Positions 18,887 to 28,072 of a stretch of 64,000 bases of DNA are shown one piece after another. Source of the DNA: Gordonia sp. X0973 (GTDB taxonomy: Bacteria > Actinomycetota > Actinomycetes > Mycobacteriales > Mycobacteriaceae); contig NZ_CP054691.1 in assembly GCF_013348785.1 (NCBI RefSeq), forward strand, positions 1,674,001 to 1,738,000. The letters run 5' to 3'. The notes under the pieces were generated by a model. The model made no database searches, was not told the origin of the DNA, and saw only the letters and a list, made by a program, of their open reading frames with translations. How positions within the stretch are numbered: the stretch's first letter is position 1; each line of letters begins with the position of its first letter. Made by a program: the position numbers and the translations under genes.

Positions 18887-19735
18887 TCACGCCAGGCGGG
18901 TGATCCGAACCGTGACATCCAGTTCGGAGCCGGCGCCGCCGGTGTAGATCCCCTTGACCGGGGTCAGGTCGGCGTAGTCGCGGCCGGTCCCGACCGTCAC
19001 GTGATGGTCGTCGACGAACTTGTTGTTGGTCGGGTCGATCGCCCACCAACCACCGGTCCACACCTCGACCCAGGCGTGGCTCTCGCCGTCGACGGCCTCC
19101 CCGATCTCGGCCCGGTCGAGCGGATGGAGATAGCCGGAGACGTAGCGGGCCGGGATGCCGAGGCTGCGCAGCATCGCCAGGGTGATGTGGGCGTAGTCCT
19201 GGCACACACCGGTGCGGTGCTGCCACGCCTGTGCGGCGGTGGAGTGGACCTCGGTGGTGCCCGGCTCGTAGGTCATCGCGTCGTGGACGTGTGCGACGAC
19301 CGCCTCGGCGGCGGCCGCGGGGGAGAGCCCGGTGGCCGCGGCCGCGGCGAAGTCGGCCAACTCGGCGGTATGCGGCGTGTATCCGGTGGGGCGCAGCATC
19401 TCGTCGTATTCGTCGACGACCGAGCCGTGGCGCAGTTGGATCCAGTCGACCGCCGTCGTCTCCGCGCCACGCGTCTCGTCCTCGGTCTCCACGACGGCGG
19501 TGCCGACGACCTCCAGCCGGTCGTGCGGGGTGTGCAGGTCGAACACGGTGACGGTGGTGCCCCAGTAGTCGGTGTAGCGGAACTGTCGCGCCCCGGGCGT
19601 GGTGTCGACGTGCTCGACGACGACGCTTTGCCGCGAGTCGCTGCGCGGGGTGATCCGCGCCTCGTTGAAGGAGGAGCTCACCGGCGCGGAATAGGTGAAC
19701 CCGGTGCTGTGGACCAGGCGCAGGCGTGCGCTCAT
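18887..19735 (-). CDS. Transglutaminase-like cysteine peptidase-fold protein
   Basis: A 282-aa protein. The N-terminal domain of about 80 residues is of the bacterial transglutaminase-like type (LRLVHSTGFTYSAPVSSSFNEAR). A transglutaminase core follows with its complete triad: Cys in GVCQDYAHI, His in ESHAWVEVW and Asp in AIDPTNN. It is the last of three overlapping genes with the alpha-E and ATP-grasp proteins, a conserved association thought to make and process a peptide tag. It may act as an amidase or peptidase; the substrate is unknown. The ATG overlaps the preceding stop (ATGA). Confidence 0.85.
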   Translation of the reverse strand: MSARLRLVHSTGFTYSAPVSSSFNEARITPRSDSRQSVVVEHVDTTPGARQFRYTDYWGTTVTVFDLHTPHDRLEVVGTAVVETEDETRGAETTAVDWIQLRHGSVVDEYDEMLRPTGYTPHTAELADFAAAAATGLSPAAAAEAVVAHVHDAMTYEPGTTEVHSTAAQAWQHRTGVCQDYAHITLAMLRSLGIPARYVSGYLHPLDRAEIGEAVDGESHAWVEVWTGGWWAIDPTNNKFVDDHHVTVGTGRDYADLTPVKGIYTGGAGSELDVTVRITRLA

Positions 19736-20721
19736 CAGTGGTTCCCTTGGTCGGTGGCGCCGGGCGGGGTGCCGTAGTCGAAGCTGAGGCCGGCATCGGT
19801 CCAGGACACCCACGGCTCGACGTGGAAATGCTCCTCGGCGATCGACTCGCTGACCTCGCGGCAGGTGTTCTGGAGATCGTCGAGATAGGCGGGCAGGTCG
19901 CGGACCATGTCGGCGACGCCGATGAACTCGATCGAGCTGCGCGCCCGGCCCAGGAGGGTCAACGCCGTGGACTGCGACCCCACCCGGTCGGGGCGGTTGT
20001 CGAGTTCGGCGAGGTGGCGCTCGGCGACCCGCAGCGAATGGAAGACGGAGCGGGGGAACAGCCGGTCGAGGATCATGAACTCCACGACGTTCTCGGTGTC
20101 GACGGCCCCCCGGTAGGCGTGGATGTAGGTGTCCTGCGCGCCCGCCGCGACGAGCAGGCTCATCCACGAGAGTGCGTCGCGCCGGTAGGCCGAGCGCGAC
20201 ATGAGCAGTCGGACCGTCATGTCGACCCGCTCGATGGACCGGCCGACGATCAGGTAGCTGTACCCGTCGTCGTGGCTCAACGTCGCATCGGTGAGGCCGG
20301 CGAACATCGCCGCCCGCTCTTTGACGTGGGAGAGGAAGGCGTGGGGGCCGATGAGCCGTGCCCGTCGCTCCGCGTCGCCCAGACCCATGTAGGTGGCGTT
20401 GAGGCATTCCCACATCTCGCTGGAGATGACCTCGCGCGCGCCGCGGGCGTTCTCCCGCGCGGCGGCGATCAGGCCGAGCAGCGACCGCGGGTCGGAGGGG
20501 TCGTAGGCGACGCGGTCGACCATCGACCACACCGTCTCCGGCACGTCCGGCTCGGTGTCGAACCCGAGGACGCCGAGTACGTGGCGTGCGGTGGAATCGG
20601 TGTCGACCGTGGTGTCTTCGAGCAATTGCTGGACGGCGACGTCGAGGATGCGGGCGACGTCGTCGGCGCGTTCGACGTAGCGCCCGATCCAGTACAGGGA
20701 GTCGGCGTTGCGGGCGAGCAT
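19735..20721 (-). CDS. Alpha-E domain protein (DUF403)
   Basis: A 328-aa, almost wholly helical alpha-E family protein starting with the hallmark MLARNADSLYWIGRYVERAD. Further family elements are EMWECLN, YSYLIVGRSIERVDMTVRLL and QDTYIHAYRGAV. Its function is unproven; it accompanies circularly permuted ATP-grasp enzymes in many bacteria. Both ends overlap neighbouring genes by ATGA-type junctions, so the three proteins are probably made together in fixed proportion. Confidence 0.88.
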   Translation of the reverse strand: MLARNADSLYWIGRYVERADDVARILDVAVQQLLEDTTVDTDSTARHVLGVLGFDTEPDVPETVWSMVDRVAYDPSDPRSLLGLIAAARENARGAREVISSEMWECLNATYMGLGDAERRARLIGPHAFLSHVKERAAMFAGLTDATLSHDDGYSYLIVGRSIERVDMTVRLLMSRSAYRRDALSWMSLLVAAGAQDTYIHAYRGAVDTENVVEFMILDRLFPRSVFHSLRVAERHLAELDNRPDRVGSQSTALTLLGRARSSIEFIGVADMVRDLPAYLDDLQNTCREVSESIAEEHFHVEPWVSWTDAGLSFDYGTPPGATDQGNH

Positions 20722-22211
20722 CAGCTCCCGTCCTTCCCGGTCGCCAAGACCCAGGTGTCCTTCGACCCGCCGCCCTGCGACGAGTTCACCACCATCGAGC
20801 CCTTCTCCAGGGCGACACGGGTGAGCCCGCCGGGCAGGACCCACACCGACTCGCCGTCGTTCACGGCGAAGGGCCGCAGATCGACGTGGCGGGGCTCCAG
20901 GGCGTCGTCGAAGAGGGTGGGGTTGGTGGACAGCGCCACGAGGGGTTGGGCGATCCAGCCGCGCGGGTTCGCGCGGATCCGGTCGGCGAGACGGTCGAGT
21001 TCGCCGCGCGTGGCGAACGGCCCGAAGACGATGCCGTATCCGCCGCTGCCCTCCACCGGCTTCACGACGAGTTCGTCGAGGCGGGACAGCACCTCGGCGC
21101 ATTCGTCCGGCAGCCAGCACCGCAGCGTCTCCACGTTGCGCAGCAATGGCTCCTCGCCGAGGTAGTAGCGGATGATCTCCGGCACGTAGGTGTAGACGAG
21201 CTTGTCGTCGGCGACGCCGTTTCCGACGGCGCTGGAGATCACCACGTTGCCGGCCCGCGCGGCGTTGACGAGGCCCGCGACGCCCAGCACCGAATCCGGC
21301 CGGAACTGCAGGGGATCGAGGTAGTCGTCGTCGATGCGCCGATAGATGACGTCGACGCGGGTGCGGCCGTCGGTGGTCCGCATGTACACGACGTTGTCGC
21401 GGCAGATGAGGTCGCGACCCTCGACCAGCTCGATCCCCATCTGCCTGGCGAGCAGGGAGTGCTCGAAGTAGGCGGAATTGGCGACCCCGGGCGTGAGCAG
21501 CACGACCGTCGGATTCGTGACACTCGACGGTGCGGAGGCGCGCAGGGCGCGCAGCAGGTGGCGCGGGTAGTCGCGGACCGCGCGGACCCGGTGGGTGGCG
21601 AACAGGTCGGGGAAGACCCGGGCCATAGTCCGGCGGTTCTCCATCACATAGGAGACGCCCGACGGTGAGCGGACGTTGTCCTCCAGGACGCGCAGATCTC
21701 CCTTCTCGTCGCGGATCAGGTCGATTCCGGCGACGTGGATGCGGACCCCGTTGGGCGGGCGGATCCCGAAGGCCTGGCGGTGGAAGTGCGCGCACGAGTT
21801 GATCAGCCGGCGGGGCAGCACACCGTCGCCGAGAATCGCCTGCTCCCCGTAGACGTCGTCGAGGAACATCTCCAGCGCCCGTACCCGCTGGGTGATCCCG
21901 GCCTCCAGGCGGGTCCACTCCGTGGCGTCGATGACGCGCGGCACCGGGTCCAGGGGGAAGGGGCGTTCCTGACCGGAGAGGGAGAAGGTGACGCCCTGGT
22001 CGATGAACGCACGACCGAGTGCGTCGAGTCGCGCACGCAGATCGCTCGGGTCCATCGCGCGCAGCGCGGAGGCGATCTGGCCGTAGGTGGGTCGGACCGA
22101 GCCGTCGGTGTCGAACATCTCGTCGACGGCGCGCTGCTGCTCACCGGCGCGGTAGGCCCCGAACGGGCCCCGGCCCGAAGAAGGTGTCGCGGTCCCAGTC
22201 ACGTCTGTCAC
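20721..22211 (-). CDS. Circularly permuted ATP-grasp protein (DUF404/DUF407)
   Basis: A 496-aa circularly permuted ATP-grasp enzyme, predicted to ligate amino acids or amines to an acceptor using ATP. Recognisable blocks: VRPTYGQIASAL, DVYGEQAIL, LRVLEDNVRSPSGVSYVMENR, DLICRDNVVYMRT, and the glycine-rich VKPVEGSGGYGIVFGPF loop near residue 390. It begins with GTG at 22211; no strong Shine-Dalgarno precedes it. First gene of the ATP-grasp / alpha-E / transglutaminase operon. The proteasome-like (Anbu) peptidase found with this set in some genomes is not present here. Confidence 0.88.
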   Translation of the reverse strand: MTDVTGTATPSSGRGPFGAYRAGEQQRAVDEMFDTDGSVRPTYGQIASALRAMDPSDLRARLDALGRAFIDQGVTFSLSGQERPFPLDPVPRVIDATEWTRLEAGITQRVRALEMFLDDVYGEQAILGDGVLPRRLINSCAHFHRQAFGIRPPNGVRIHVAGIDLIRDEKGDLRVLEDNVRSPSGVSYVMENRRTMARVFPDLFATHRVRAVRDYPRHLLRALRASAPSSVTNPTVVLLTPGVANSAYFEHSLLARQMGIELVEGRDLICRDNVVYMRTTDGRTRVDVIYRRIDDDYLDPLQFRPDSVLGVAGLVNAARAGNVVISSAVGNGVADDKLVYTYVPEIIRYYLGEEPLLRNVETLRCWLPDECAEVLSRLDELVVKPVEGSGGYGIVFGPFATRGELDRLADRIRANPRGWIAQPLVALSTNPTLFDDALEPRHVDLRPFAVNDGESVWVLPGGLTRVALEKGSMVVNSSQGGGSKDTWVLATGKDGS

Positions 22212-22289
22212 CTTGGCATCGGGGTGTTTCCGCGCCGGGGCTCCGGTGTTGCCGAGGCGTTACGCGCGCGCAAGTGGCAAGATAATCCG

Positions 22290-22910
22290 GTGCCCGAATA
22301 CATGACCTATGAGGAATTTGGCCGGCGCTTTTTCGAGGTCGCCGTGACCGAGCCGCGTATCGCCGAGGCGTTTCGGGGGATCGCCGGAGAAAGCTTCGAC
22401 GTCGGTCCGATCCCGTCGGGACCCGGCGGGATGGTCAAGGTGCTGGCGCGCGTACACATCGACGAGCCCGACATCACGCGGTCGGTCGAGGACCTGATCC
22501 GTTTCACCGTGCAGATCCCGCTGCGCATTCGGATCGAGATCGACCTCAAGCTGGACCGGCTCAAGTACGACGTCGACGGCCTCATCACCCTCCCGCTGAC
22601 CTGTCACGCGGTGGAGCCGCTACAGATCCACTTCGACGTGCAACCGCCCAAGCCGGCCGACGTCCACGTCGACGTCGCCTCGCACAACATGCGGGCCGAA
22701 CTGGTCCGCAACCTCGCGCAGGTCGACGACGAGGTGCGACGCGTCATCGCCAAGCAGGTCGCGCAGGAGATCGACAAACCAGAGGTGCGCGCCGCGCGCA
22801 TCATCGACGTCGACAAGCAGCTGCGCGATGCGATGGATCCGAAGCCGGAGGCCGAGGTCGTCGAAGTGGTCGTCGACGAAGCCGACGAGGCCGCGTCGAC
22901 TAGCGGCTAG
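22290..22910 (+). CDS. Conserved actinobacterial hypothetical protein
   Basis: A 206-aa soluble protein starting VPEYMTYEEFGRRFFEVAVT. Similar N-termini are conserved in uncharacterised mycobacterial proteins. The middle is rich in beta strands with alternating hydrophobic and charged residues (RIEIDLKLDRLKYDVDGLI). The C-terminal third is helical and acidic. No catalytic motif is visible. The start is either the GTG at 22290 or the ATG at 22302; a GATAAT box (22281-22286) lies 3 and 15 nt before them respectively, so the ATG cannot be excluded. The 3' end overlaps the convergent trxA gene by 4 bp. Confidence 0.65.
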   Translation: MPEYMTYEEFGRRFFEVAVTEPRIAEAFRGIAGESFDVGPIPSGPGGMVKVLARVHIDEPDITRSVEDLIRFTVQIPLRIRIEIDLKLDRLKYDVDGLITLPLTCHAVEPLQIHFDVQPPKPADVHVDVASHNMRAELVRNLAQVDDEVRRVIAKQVAQEIDKPEVRAARIIDVDKQLRDAMDPKPEAEVVEVVVDEADEAASTSG

Positions 22911-23278
22911 ACCTCGGTCGCGCCGTCCGGCTCGCTCTCCGCGATCGCCTTCTCGACGTCGAGCTTCTTGAGCTGGCCGATCAGGTCCTCGAGGGCCTCG
23001 GGCGGGAGCGCGCCGGCCTGGTTGAACACCATGTAGCCCTTCTTGAAGGCCATCAGCGTCGGGATCGAGCGGATGTTCGCCGCGGCGGCGAGCTGCTGCT
23101 CCGCCTCGGTGTCGACCTTGGCGAACACGATGTCGTCGTGGTTCTCCGAGGCGCGTTCGAAGGTCGGGGCGAACTGTCGGCACGGGCCGCACCAGGAGGC
23201 CCAGAAGTCGACGAGCACGATCTCGTTGTCGGTCACGGTCTGGTCGAAGGCCGCTGCGGTCAATTCTGTGGTTGCCAT
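22907..23278 (-). CDS. trxA: Thioredoxin
   Basis: A 123-aa thioredoxin with the active site WASWCGPCRQF near residues 29-39 and the cis-proline loop RSIPTLMAF. It reduces protein disulfides, normally with thioredoxin reductase, which is not in the window. The C-terminal 15 residues are an acidic extension beyond the usual fold. The frame is open for another 17 codons upstream, but the ATG at 23278 gives the standard N-terminus. The gene starts 7 bp after the lycopene cyclase stop and is probably transcribed with it. Confidence 0.93.
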   Translation of the reverse strand: MATTELTAAAFDQTVTDNEIVLVDFWASWCGPCRQFAPTFERASENHDDIVFAKVDTEAEQQLAAAANIRSIPTLMAFKKGYMVFNQAGALPPEALEDLIGQLKKLDVEKAIAESEPDGATEV

Positions 23279-23285
23279 GCCCGGT

Positions 23286-24458
23286 TCAACGTCGCGCGGA
23301 ACGGATCTGTTCCAGCGCGTCCGCGGCACCCGCGCGCAGCAGCCCGCCGCGTCCGCGCCAGTCGAGCTCGGCGAAGGTCAGCGCCATCGCGCGGAGCACG
23401 CCGGGTACGTCGTCCCGGGCGCCGAGGTAGGCGCGCTGCGCCGCCGGGTCGATGCGGAAGAACGCGTCGAAGAACTCCGCAGTCTCGTCGTCGTGCAACC
23501 CGAGTAGAACGCCCAGGCCGCGTCGGCGCAGGCGATAGACGGTACGTGCCCGCGCCGGCCACAGCGCGGTCCGCGGCTCCCGCCCGGCGCGCACCGCCGC
23601 GACGACGGTGTCGACGCAGCGCAGCGACTCGGCGACGCTGTATCCGGTCGCCGGGTGCATCATGCCGCCGGCGGCGCCGAACCGGACCGGTGCGCCGTCG
23701 TCGACCCACGGCGCCGGGCCGGAGTCGACCAGGGGGAAGTCGACGAACTCGACCTCCGGATTCCCGTTGGAGCCCCGCCACCCACTCGGGGTGCCGCGCT
23801 GTGCCCATCGGCGCGCGAGGTCGTCCATCGACGGTGGACGGCCCGCGAGAAAGGTCTCCTCGACGAGGAAGCGCCCGCCGCCGAGTGGAACCCGATAGCT
23901 GAAGGTCGGCGTCCCGGGCGTGGCACCCGGCGGGGGCCGCCAGTCCATCAGCACGGATTCGACGTCGGCGCCTGCGGTGCCGATAACGCCGTAGGCCCGC
24001 TGGTGCGGGGCATCGGGGACACCGGCCCGGCGGCCGGTGGCGTCGATGACCGCGCGTGCGTGCAGCGTCTGTCCTCCATCGAGGCGGACGGACCGGGGTG
24101 TGGCCGTGGCCGCGCGGGCGGTGATGATGGTCACCGCGTCGAGGTGCAGGTACCGGCGCAGCGCGATGTTGTCGAGCACGATGTAGCGGCGTTCGATGAC
24201 CTGCCGTCGGGGGGTGTAGGCGACGACGCTGCCGCTGTGCGTGGCCGCCATCTGCGCGGGCAGCCAATCGGGCAGGTCGTCTTCGAAGGCGCCGAAGGTC
24301 TGTGACCAGGTCCGATGTGGATCGGGGTCGACGACGGCGGTGTCGAGGCCTGCCGCGGCGGCGCGGTGTGCGAGCGCCCGCCCCGCCGGACCGGCGCCCA
24401 GGACGACGAGATCGTGCGACGGGGGGACGCCGGTCGCGGGGGACGGGCGATCGGTCAT
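23286..24458 (-). CDS. crtL: Lycopene beta-cyclase
   Basis: FAD/NAD-dependent lycopene cyclase of 390 aa, converting linear lycopene to cyclic (beta-ring) carotenoids. Seen: the N-terminal dinucleotide-binding fold LVVLGAGPAGRALAHRAA, the family motif TWSQTFGAFEDDLPDWL, and FGAAGGMMHPATGYSVAESL near residue 280. It stands apart from other crt genes, so the rest of the carotenoid pathway must lie elsewhere. The ATG at 24458 was preferred over a GTG 9 nt earlier because TACGGT (complement of 24466-24471) sits 7 nt upstream, the leaderless arrangement. Confidence 0.92.
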   Translation of the reverse strand: MTDRPSPATGVPPSHDLVVLGAGPAGRALAHRAAAAGLDTAVVDPDPHRTWSQTFGAFEDDLPDWLPAQMAATHSGSVVAYTPRRQVIERRYIVLDNIALRRYLHLDAVTIITARAATATPRSVRLDGGQTLHARAVIDATGRRAGVPDAPHQRAYGVIGTAGADVESVLMDWRPPPGATPGTPTFSYRVPLGGGRFLVEETFLAGRPPSMDDLARRWAQRGTPSGWRGSNGNPEVEFVDFPLVDSGPAPWVDDGAPVRFGAAGGMMHPATGYSVAESLRCVDTVVAAVRAGREPRTALWPARARTVYRLRRRGLGVLLGLHDDETAEFFDAFFRIDPAAQRAYLGARDDVPGVLRAMALTFAELDWRGRGGLLRAGAADALEQIRSARR

Positions 24459-24465
24459 GGGTCTC

Positions 24466-24523
24466 ACCGTAGCCGTGCTGCGCGGTCGCGGATTTCGGGC
24501 GGGCCGTCGCCGCCCCGTAGACT
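24466..24523. promoter_or_regulatory. Divergent leaderless-type promoters of crtL and the ABC-F gene
   Basis: Minus strand: TACGGT (24471-24466), 7 nt before the crtL ATG. Plus strand: TAGACT (24518-24523), 9 nt before the ABC-F ATG at 24533. Both fit the actinobacterial TANNNT -10 form, and both distances would put transcription starts at or within a few bases of the start codon. No convincing -35 elements. Confidence 0.5.
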
Positions 24524-24532
24524 CGATTGGTC

Positions 24533-26161
<1,629 letters not shown>

Positions 26162-26169
26162 GTGAATTC

Positions 26170-27933
26170 TCAGTAGGGCGGGTCGCCGTCGGTTTCGCGG
26201 GGGTGTTCGCGTCGGCGTCGGGTTTCACGGTCGGCGGCGATTTTCTCCTCGGCGAGGCGTTGTTGGCGATTGGCCTCGCGTTCGGCTCGTCGGCGGGCGT
26301 GCTTGGCTTTGGTGCGGTCTCGGGGTTTGGGGTCATCGGGTGCCGGCGACGTCGGAGCGGCGGGCTTCGGGGCGTGCCATGTGATGGTGTCGAGGCTGGG
26401 GAATAGCGCGGAATTGGTTTCTGCGGGTCCTGGGAATCGAATTCCTTCGGGGGAGACGACCTCGGAGAGTAGGCGGCCGGTGCTGTCGCGGTATTGGTCG
26501 TCGACCCAGCCGCTGCCGAATGTTTTGAGGTTGTGGTGCATGCGGCATTTGGTGGCCAGTCCGTCGGGGGTGGTTTGACCGCCGGCGGTGGGGTCGTCGT
26601 GGTCGTATTCGGCGACGTGGTCGATATCGCACTGCCATGCGGGCTTGTCGCAGCCGGGTATCGTGCAGTATCCGTCGCGGGTGCGCACGAAGGTAGCCAG
26701 CGCCGTCGATGGGCGGTATGGATCCGACGGCAGGTGCGTCGGTAGGGACGTTTCATCGAGGTCGTTGCTATCGGCCGGGTTGAGGGGGCGGAGGCGGATG
26801 TCGTCACGAGTGAGCAGGTCGCGCAGGTGTGCGGCGGAGATGACGCCGTGTCCGTCGATGAAGGCGGGTTCGTCGTCGCGACCGTCGACGGTGGTCTGGC
26901 TGGCGATCACTTGGACGAGCACCCGGCCCTTGGCCACTTCCTGGTTTTGGTGGTCGGCGATCCATTGCGCCAGCGCGCCGGGCTCGGGGATGTCGGATGC
27001 GCAGTCGTGGGTGCCGCAGTCGCATTCGAAGCGCAATCCGCTGAGCAGTGAGAACAGCGCATCGCAGCGTCGGGCCGATTCGCTGCGCGGATCCTTCTTG
27101 CAGACTTTTCCGGCGAGCAGGAACACGTTGCGCAGCGCGATGTTGGCGTCTTGAGCGGTCATCGTCGCACCGAGGGTGGCCATGCCGTCGGCATCGGGCA
27201 GGACCCACACCGACCGGGAGGCCTTGGCCTTCTCGTGGCGACGACGGACTGCGTCGGGGTCGTGCCGGAAGATGATGCGGTCGATGAGGTCGGTCAACCG
27301 CTTGTTGGACCAGGTGCCGGTGCGGGAGTGCAGTCGGGCGGCGACATCGAGGTCGATCGTCTTCGACCAGTCCTGGCCGTCGATCAATTCGGTTCGGGAC
27401 ACCGCTAACCGGAATTGGCGGGGGCTGATGATGCCGTCGCGCAGGCAGCGCCCGATGGACGGGATGCGGTCGCGCATCGCGATCGCCTCGGCCAGCCACC
27501 TATCGCCCTGACTTTGACTGATGCCGCGGCTCATGGCGATCCGGGCAGCGGCTTGGGTTTCGATGTCGAGCATCCGGACCCCGCGCGCCGAGGCCTCCGG
27601 TCTACCGGTGGCGACCAACCCCGAATGCATGGCCCCGATCTCGCGATACTCGATCCAGGCCAGCATCGCGTTGGCCTTGCCGGTGTGTGTGAGAACATCG
27701 ACGGTCCACTCCGGATCGCCCAGCGCCAGCGACGCGGCCGCCCCGACCGCCTGGGCGCGCTGACACCAGAACGCCTCGTCATCCCAAGCATCGGGTTCGT
27801 CCCACGGTGCGGGGTGATCCCAGATGAGGTCGTAGCAGTTGTCTGACGCGGAATCGAGCCCGCCGCTGTCCCCACCCGACGGGATATCGCCGACGGATGC
27901 CCCGTCATCCGCTGCCGCCGTCTCGGTCTCCAT
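26170..27933 (-). CDS. 13E12-family (DUF222) HNH endonuclease
   Basis: A 587-aa protein of the DUF222/13E12 repeat family found in many copies in mycobacteria and Gordonia. The N-terminal two thirds is DUF222 (SQSQGDRWLAEA, RQFRLAVSRTELIDG). An HNH nuclease domain follows at about residues 415-475 (YCTIPGCDKPAWQCDIDHV, GGQT, CRMHHNLKT). It ends in an arginine/lysine-rich tail of about 70 residues. Base composition is lower in GC than its neighbours. It interrupts the conserved order between the ABC-F gene and acnR, so it is probably an insertion. The ATG at 27933 is chosen because TATAGT lies 6 nt upstream. Nuclease activity is presumed from the motif. Confidence 0.9.
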   Translation of the reverse strand: METETAAADDGASVGDIPSGGDSGGLDSASDNCYDLIWDHPAPWDEPDAWDDEAFWCQRAQAVGAAASLALGDPEWTVDVLTHTGKANAMLAWIEYREIGAMHSGLVATGRPEASARGVRMLDIETQAAARIAMSRGISQSQGDRWLAEAIAMRDRIPSIGRCLRDGIISPRQFRLAVSRTELIDGQDWSKTIDLDVAARLHSRTGTWSNKRLTDLIDRIIFRHDPDAVRRRHEKAKASRSVWVLPDADGMATLGATMTAQDANIALRNVFLLAGKVCKKDPRSESARRCDALFSLLSGLRFECDCGTHDCASDIPEPGALAQWIADHQNQEVAKGRVLVQVIASQTTVDGRDDEPAFIDGHGVISAAHLRDLLTRDDIRLRPLNPADSNDLDETSLPTHLPSDPYRPSTALATFVRTRDGYCTIPGCDKPAWQCDIDHVAEYDHDDPTAGGQTTPDGLATKCRMHHNLKTFGSGWVDDQYRDSTGRLLSEVVSPEGIRFPGPAETNSALFPSLDTITWHAPKPAAPTSPAPDDPKPRDRTKAKHARRRAEREANRQQRLAEEKIAADRETRRRREHPRETDGDPPY

Positions 27934-27939
27934 ACCTCG

Positions 27940-27968
27940 ACTATATGGGAACACACATTCGAATACAA
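27940..27968 (-). promoter_or_regulatory. Leaderless promoter with SOS-box-like sequence before the HNH gene
   Basis: Read on the minus strand: TTGTAT (-35), a 17-bp spacer and TATAGT (-10), then 6 nt to the ATG. The spacer contains TCGAAT-GTGT-GTTCCC (27962-27947), which matches 9 of 12 positions of the mycobacterial LexA box TCGAAC-N4-GTTCGA. LexA control of 13E12-family genes has been reported in M. tuberculosis, so this may be functional, but three mismatches leave doubt. Confidence 0.45.
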
Positions 27969-28022
27969 GGCCAAAAGTGCAGATCAGAGTCTATTGGACC
28001 TCGGCGATCTCCGGCGCCGGGC

Positions 28023-28051
28023 GGGGGTTCGTACGCGCTTGTCGAGCCCCC
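28023..28051 (-). terminator. Candidate terminator hairpin after fadD
   Basis: A 9-bp stem GGGGGCTCG / CGAACCCCC (one G-T pair as RNA) with an 11-nt loop begins about 22 nt past the acyl-CoA synthetase stop codon. There is no clear T-tract, as is common in actinobacterial terminators. It would separate fadD from the HNH gene downstream. Confidence 0.4.
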
Positions 28052-28072
28052 ATCGGGTTCCTGATCGTCGGC

